Shown: piece by piece, positions 59,159-64,000 of the stretch | Layout: every line of letters starts with the position of its first letter | Position numbering within the stretch: position 1 is the first letter of the stretch | DNA from: Geosiphon pyriformis | Lineage: Eukaryota > Glomeromycota > Glomeromycetes > Archaeosporales > Geosiphonaceae | Length of the DNA: 64,000 nucleotides | NCBI GenBank assembly: GCA_016748015.1 | Contig: JAAOMT010000128.1 | Span: forward strand, 1,627,043-1,691,042 | Reading direction: 5' to 3' | Notes under the pieces: model-generated | Database searches by the model: none | The model's input: the letters and a program-made list of their open reading frames with translations, nothing else | What the model was told of the DNA's origin: nothing | Translations under genes and position numbers: made by a program

Positions 59159-61021
59159 ATGAGTGGTCCTAGTGCTAAAAGAAGGTCTGCCAGAGTTTCA
59201 ACCACTGGTTCAGTTGGTGGTGGTTCAACTCAAAAAGTCAAAAAGCCTCTTAGTGGTGTTAAACTCTCAAGTGTGAATAAGAATCTCAAAGATGGTGGGC
59301 CTGTTAGTGTGGACGAGCAACTTACTAGCATGGATACGGATGGAGAAGTCTTTGATGATAAAGCCACTTCTGACTTCCAAATAAATACACCTAATGTGAA
59401 GCATTTCAATACTGGTGCGGCTATTGGTTCCCCTCTCAGCTCTATTAATTATGACATGGATGATGAGGAGGAAGTTTCTCTTCCCCCCTATTTGTCTTTC
59501 TCTTTGGAGAAGGTGTGAGTGAACTCCAAAATTGTTAAAACCCAGGTGGAGGTAGCTGTGAAGAAATCTTTCACTTTGGACATCAATCTTTTGGCTGTGG
59601 AAGGGAAATCGGTGATGACTAAAACTCAGGTTATAAGGAAATTGTTTTCATAAATCAATGGTTTTGGGGGGGCCACTACCCCCTCAAAATTTAAAGGAAT
59701 CATCAAATCGACGTTTACTTTGTCAGAAAGCATAGAAAAGACCACCTTATTGGCCAGGAAAAATGACATTGTGGTAAACAGTGATCTTAAGAGACAAAGA
59801 GTTCATTCAGATTAAGCTGTAGTCATCAAGGAAATTCCCATGGACATGCCAAAGGAAATGATCATCACCACAATATCCAAGTTTGGAGAAATTAAGTCGA
59901 TCAAAATTCAGTTGATTAGTTTATGGCAAAAGGCTGTGGTGAAATTCGCCAAATTGGAACAGACTGTGTTCTTGGCTGCTAGGTGGTCCTTCCTGATTGG
60001 TAAAGACTTGGTTTGTGTGGCTATAGCAGTGGGCGATCGTGAAACTTGGGCATCTAGGGACCAGTTTAGGGCACTTTTGTTTACTTTGCCAGTGGGGACT
60101 ACTGCTCATGATCTTGGGGATCTTCTTAAAAGGGCTAGTGGAAAAACTTGTGTCATAAATCGGTCATTGGAGACTGGTAATAGGGTCCACTGTACTGTTG
60201 TGTGTTTTGATTCTGATGAGGTTTTGGAGTTAGCTTTTTGCACGGAACCGATCCTTGGTGGTGTGAAACTCTCATGGGCTAGACTGGATTTAGTTCGCTG
60301 TGAACAGTATGGGAAGTTTGGTCATTCTGCCTTAGAATGTGATGCTGAGGTTGTGTCAGCTTTCAAATCTTCAAAGTTTTTTATAAGACCTACCAACCCT
60401 AATACTCATTTCCAGCTGGCCAAATTGTATGCAAAGAAAAATGTGCTGATCTCTCATTCTGTTGCCTTTGGTGGCAAATCTTGGGCTCAAGTGGTCTCAG
60501 TTGTTTCAGTCTCTCATGGTTTTCGTGCTGGTTCTGGTTCTGGTTCCCTGTCTTCTGGTGATTTAAATTCGGGCGGGGTACTCCCTCCTTTATCTGTGGT
60601 CAATTCTCCTTTGAGTGCTTGCTTAGCACTTCTGGAATGCTCTGTGGAGCTTCTGTCTGAACAAATTTCGAACATTCTTTCTCGTTTTGACAATATTAGT
60701 TCAGCACCCTTGGCGCCTTCCTCTCAATTGGCTCCTTCTGTGGTAGTTCCTCAGTCCCCAACCTCTGTTTCTTTTGTGGTTGCAAACTCCGACTTGGATT
60801 TTGACATGGCAGTTGATGATCCTTTTGTCCAGCCTACTTCTTTATCTTCAGGTGTTACCAGTTTGCTATTGGGTCTAAATAGTTCCAAAGTCCTGACTTC
60901 CAAAGTTAATGGTCTGGAATCGAAGCTGGTTGCCCTCGACATCTCCGTTGGCTCGATTTTGGCTAAGTTGGATCAGTTGTGTGCTGGCTCAGGTTCTTTG
61001 GTTATCTCTTCATCACAATGA
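59159..61021 (+). pseudogene. LINE-B ORF1 (nucleic-acid-binding protein)
   Basis: I chose the ATG at 59159 (MSGPSAKRRSARVSTTGSVG). An earlier in-frame ATG at 59018 lies upstream of the element's 5' motif. The frame runs about 620 codons with three stops (TGA 59516, TAA near 59652 and 59813). Layout: basic and acidic low-complexity N-terminus, RRM-like region (about 59840-60000: ISKFGEIKSIKIQLISLWQ, AARWSFLIGKDLVCVA), single zinc knuckle at 60299-60340 reading CEQYGKFGHSALEC with Tyr for the second Cys, then a Ser/Pro/Val-rich tail with a helical C-terminus. The role is RNA binding and RNP assembly. The stop TGA at 61019-61021 overlaps the ORF2 ATG. Confidence 0.85.
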
Positions 61022-63818
61022 CCAGTTTTATTTGGAAAATTGCCACGTGTAATGTTAGGGGAATAAACAATCCTGTAAAGCAGGAGGACATTTTTTGCTG
61101 ACATAAGGAATCTGGTAGTTTGATCTCGATTGTTACAGAAACCAAGTTGTATTCCGGTTCACAACCATGGATCATGAAAAAGTTTGAGGGTGTTTGGGTT
61201 TTTACGTCTGGTCTGGATGTTGGATTTTGTGGGGCTGGTGTGGCTATTTTTGTGAACAATTCTCTGGTTTGTCATGTTTCCAAAGTTGAGGAGGTGAAGG
61301 GCAAGGTTTTTTCAATTCGCCTTTTGTTCAAGAACAAGCTTTCTGTGTCTGTTATTGGGCTTTATGCCTATGCGTCTGGTAGTGATCATTTTGCTCAGGT
61401 CTTTGTTATTAATTCATTTATTGCTAATACTGTCAACAAGAGTTCTTTTGTTGTTTTGGGTGGAGACTTCAATGAAGACAATTCAGTCAAGGGGGCGAGT
61501 CTTAGGAAGTGTTTAGGTTTGGGTTTGGTTAATGTTTTTGGTGGTCACTCTCTAGTTAGGATTCCTACTTGGAACAATTCAAGAGGCGTTAGCAAGGTTT
61601 TGGATTACATTCTAGTTAGTGACTCTTTGATTTCAGCAGTTGTAGATCATAATGTTAGTTCTGTCTTGGAATTTTTTGACATGGATCACTTGGCTGTGTT
61701 GATGTCTGTTGGGTTGGGTGGTCTTTTGGATGCTCATTTGAACAGCATCCGCAAACACGCTAATAAGGATTGCTGGAAGTTTAAGATTAAGAATGCTAAT
61801 GAGAAAAAGTGGGCGCATTTTAAGAACTTTTCTGAATGTGTGCTTTTGGGTTCTCTGGATAGGTTCAAGATGGCTAAAGATAGTAATGACTTGGATGGAA
61901 TGTGGGGGATGCTAGCTGACGCCATGACTGCTTCTGCTGAAAAATTTTTTCAAGACATTGGTATAGTGAATTTGATTGTGCTAAGAATAGACTCTCTTCT
62001 AAATTTTCCAGGTTGGAGCTTCTGGTTGCCAAGTTATTAAAAGTGCTAAGATGGGATAATACTTTGGGCTTTGATCGTCTGGCTGACACTTGGTTTAAGG
62101 TTGACCCTTCCGAAGCTTCCAAAGTTTTTGGTATGGTCAGGGATGGTGTGGGTCCTGCTGGCTTGATAAGTCATCTTTCAAAGGTTAGAAAGCAATATAG
62201 AAAGTCCAAATATTGTGAATCTGAGGTGGCCAAAAGATCTGCTATCAGAGATGCAATTGATAAGCATATGGAAAAGTTCAAAATGGACAAAGGTGGGATG
62301 ATTTGGAGCATCCTGGAGCGGCCCTTTTGCAAAATCATTCTGGACCATTTGGTTGTTGGTAATTCTCTTATTTTGGAACCTGAAGAAGTGAAGCTCAAAG
62401 TTGATGACATCATGGTTAATTGGACCAGGAAGCGGAATGCTCTTCCTGCCTTGTCTGATTCCTGGGCACAACAATATGCCCCTTTGGCTTATATTAATGA
62501 TAGCACCTTCAGTTTGGTTATGTGTGATATTACCATGTGTGAGTTGTCTTCAGTTATAAGCAATCTTCCTGATGGCAAAGCTGCTGGTTTGTCTGGTATC
62601 ACCAATAAACTTTGGAAACACACTGGCTGTTTGGTTTTGGAGTGTTTGTTGTCTTTGCTGAACTCTTGTTTGTGTTTTGGTAATGTTCTGGTCCATTGGA
62701 AAGAGGCCTGGGTGTCTATGATTCCTAAGCTTTATGATTGGGATGGCGTCTTGTCAAATACACGTCCTATTGCATTGATTGAGACGGCCAGGAAGATTCT
62801 GTCAAAAGTTTTCTCAGACAGGATCTCTCTTGCTTATAGTAGGTTTGATGTCCTCCATGGTAACAACTTTTCTGTCCTCAAAGGCACTTCCACTCAGTCA
62901 CCAATTTCAGCTGTAGGTTCGATTGTGGAGGATGCTTTGGAAAAAGGCCGCAAGCTTTGGCTAATTCTTCAAGACATGCACAAAGCGTATGACTTTGTTG
63001 GTTGGCCTCATTTAGAAGCTAGTTTACACTGTATTAAAATGTGCAGCAAGTTTATCAAGTTTTTTGGCAACATTCACAACAGTCACTTCAACAGAGTCAT
63101 GATGAATTTTGGCTTTTCTGATAGATACAAAGTTCTTGATGGTTTGGATCAGGGTGAAGTTTTCTCACTTCTTTTATGGAAAATTTTTTATGACCCTTTG
63201 TTATGTGAAGTTGCAAGATCATTTGTGTGGTTATTGGATCAATTTGAACTTTGTGTCGAGGACTGGAAGGATTGAGACTAGTGGGGGTATGACCTCTTTT
63301 TTCGCGGCTGGTGCCTTTGTTGATGACACTATTTGGGTGGGAAATGGACAAGCCTCTATGCAGCACATTTTTAATGTGGCCAGCAAGTTTTTCCTTATCA
63401 ATGACATTAACATAAACAACGAGAAGACAGTTGTCATTCCTATCAACAAAAAAGTGGGGGTACCTGTTTTATTTATTAATGGCCAGGCTATCACTGTTGT
63501 CAATCCTGGTGTGAGTCATTGATATCTGGGTATTTTCTTGTCCACCGATAGTTTGTCTAAGCCAAGTCTTGCCAAAGCCAATTCAGATATTAAGTTTTTC
63601 TCAAATATGGTTCTCCAGAAGGCTGTCTCTGATAAACAATTCTTTTATCTGGTTTCAGCTGTTTTGCAGCCCATAGTCAGTTATCGAACGCAGTTTAGTT
63701 TTGTTTTCAAAGCTGTTTGTCTAAAATGAGACGTTCTAATTAGAAGGGGTCTTAGGTCGAAAGCCAATTTGCCGAGAGACTTTCCCAATGAGGCATTGCA
63801 TCACCCCTCTCTTTATGG
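61018..63818 (+). pseudogene. LINE-B ORF2 (endonuclease and reverse transcriptase)
   Basis: The ATG at 61018 overlaps the ORF1 stop. Endonuclease domain about 61036-61760: TCNVRGINNPVKQ, VTETKLY, LGGDFNEDN (catalytic Asp/Asn), LDYILVSD, FDMDHLAV. A TGA at about 61099 replaces the Trp seen in LINE-A. A frameshift lies near 61945-61960. RT about 62530-63530: NLPDGKAAGLSGITNKLW, PIALIETARKILSKV, LILQDMHKAYDFVGW, DGLDQGEVFS, and FVDD at 63316-63327. A second frameshift lies near 63210. A TGA at 63521 stands where Arg is expected before YLGIFLSTD. The reading ends at the Fam4 LTR. The enzyme nicks the target and primes reverse transcription on it. Confidence 0.88.
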
Positions 63819-64000
63819 TGTTACGGTTTAAGAATTTAGCAAAAAGAATCATAAAAATAATACAAACTATTCAATCATAATATAGCACAGTAATAATCTT
63901 AGAAAGGTAATGATTAACATAGTAGCAAACACCATCTCGCGATAGTGGCAAGCACCAGTTCACAATAGCAGCCAACACCAACTGGTGATAGCAGCAAGCA
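63819..64000 (+). mobile_element. Fam4 LTR (partial, at the window edge) inserted in LINE-B ORF2
   Basis: It starts TGTTACGGTTTAAG directly after LINE-B coding sequence (flank ATGG, 63815-63818). These 182 bases match the reverse complement of 3272-3453 with a single difference seen. It includes the 23-bp tandem repeats near 63919-63995. Whether it is a solo LTR or the start of a full element cannot be seen. Confidence 0.8.

Larger units (their letters stand above)
59023..63818 (+). mobile_element. LINE-B: non-LTR retrotransposon, better preserved than LINE-A
   Basis: It begins with the same 5' inverted-repeat motif as LINE-A (59023-59034 and 59075-59088). It has ORF1 then ORF2 with an ATGA overlap and is cut at 63818 by a Fam4 LTR, leaving the RNase H and 3' end outside the window. 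The GC content is visibly higher than in the LTR stack. It carries only a handful of stops and two frameshifts, and the RT active site FVDD is intact, so it is a younger relative of LINE-A, though not a functional copy. Confidence 0.9.

Overview
The window looks like a transposon-dense, very AT-rich nuclear segment of a fungus. An early-diverging lineage such as arbuscular-mycorrhizal Glomeromycotina is my best guess, not proven. The fungal signs are one host gene with a 50-nt GT-AG intron, large AT-rich tracts with few CpG, and stacked LTR and non-LTR retrotransposons. No rRNA, tRNA or CRISPR array was recognised.

Layout. (1) 1-815: a spliced minus-strand Tho1/SARNP-like gene (SAP domain plus C-terminal RFG motifs), the only convincing host gene. 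(2) 816-2211: AT-rich intergenic DNA with one GC/CpG-richer island near 1120-1262. (3) 2212-10775: LINE-A, a broken non-LTR retrotransposon (ORF1 with RRM-like and CCHC regions; ORF2 with endonuclease, RT and RNase H), interrupted by a Fam4 solo LTR (2646-3453) and a Fam1 solo LTR (7063-8059). (4) 10776-11690: unclassified AT-rich DNA. (5) 11691-about 56020: a stack of nested Ty3/Gypsy-like LTR elements, from outside to inside: Fam2-oldest (11691-14727 and 54766-56020), Fam3 on the minus strand (14728-54765), Fam2-old (16013-46732), Fam2-young (25688-46675), Fam1-young (26894-37747) and an inverted Fam1 solo LTR (33571-34550). (6) About 56020-59010: Fam1-old, a decayed partial copy. (7) 59023-63818: LINE-B, a better preserved relative of LINE-A, cut at the window end by another Fam4 LTR (63819-64000). 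Family names are local labels used only here.

The LTR elements share one plan: gag (CCHC zinc knuckle), aspartic protease, a cysteine-rich CxxC region, a trimeric-type dUTPase, reverse transcriptase, RNase H, integrase, and then a further unidentified ORF ('ORF-X') that runs through the polypurine tract into the 3' LTR. The dUTPase between protease and RT is recognisable in five separate elements. In Fam1-young all five dUTPase motifs are intact although the rest of the element is full of stops. LTR ends are TGTTAC...GTAACA with 4-bp target duplications.

Decay is graded. Inner elements differ mostly by transitions and carry TGA where Arg is expected (CGA to TGA). Outer elements are almost entirely A+T but can still be aligned to the inner ones. 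The insertion order and the degree of decay agree, so the stack works as a relative clock. Every retroelement here appears inactive.
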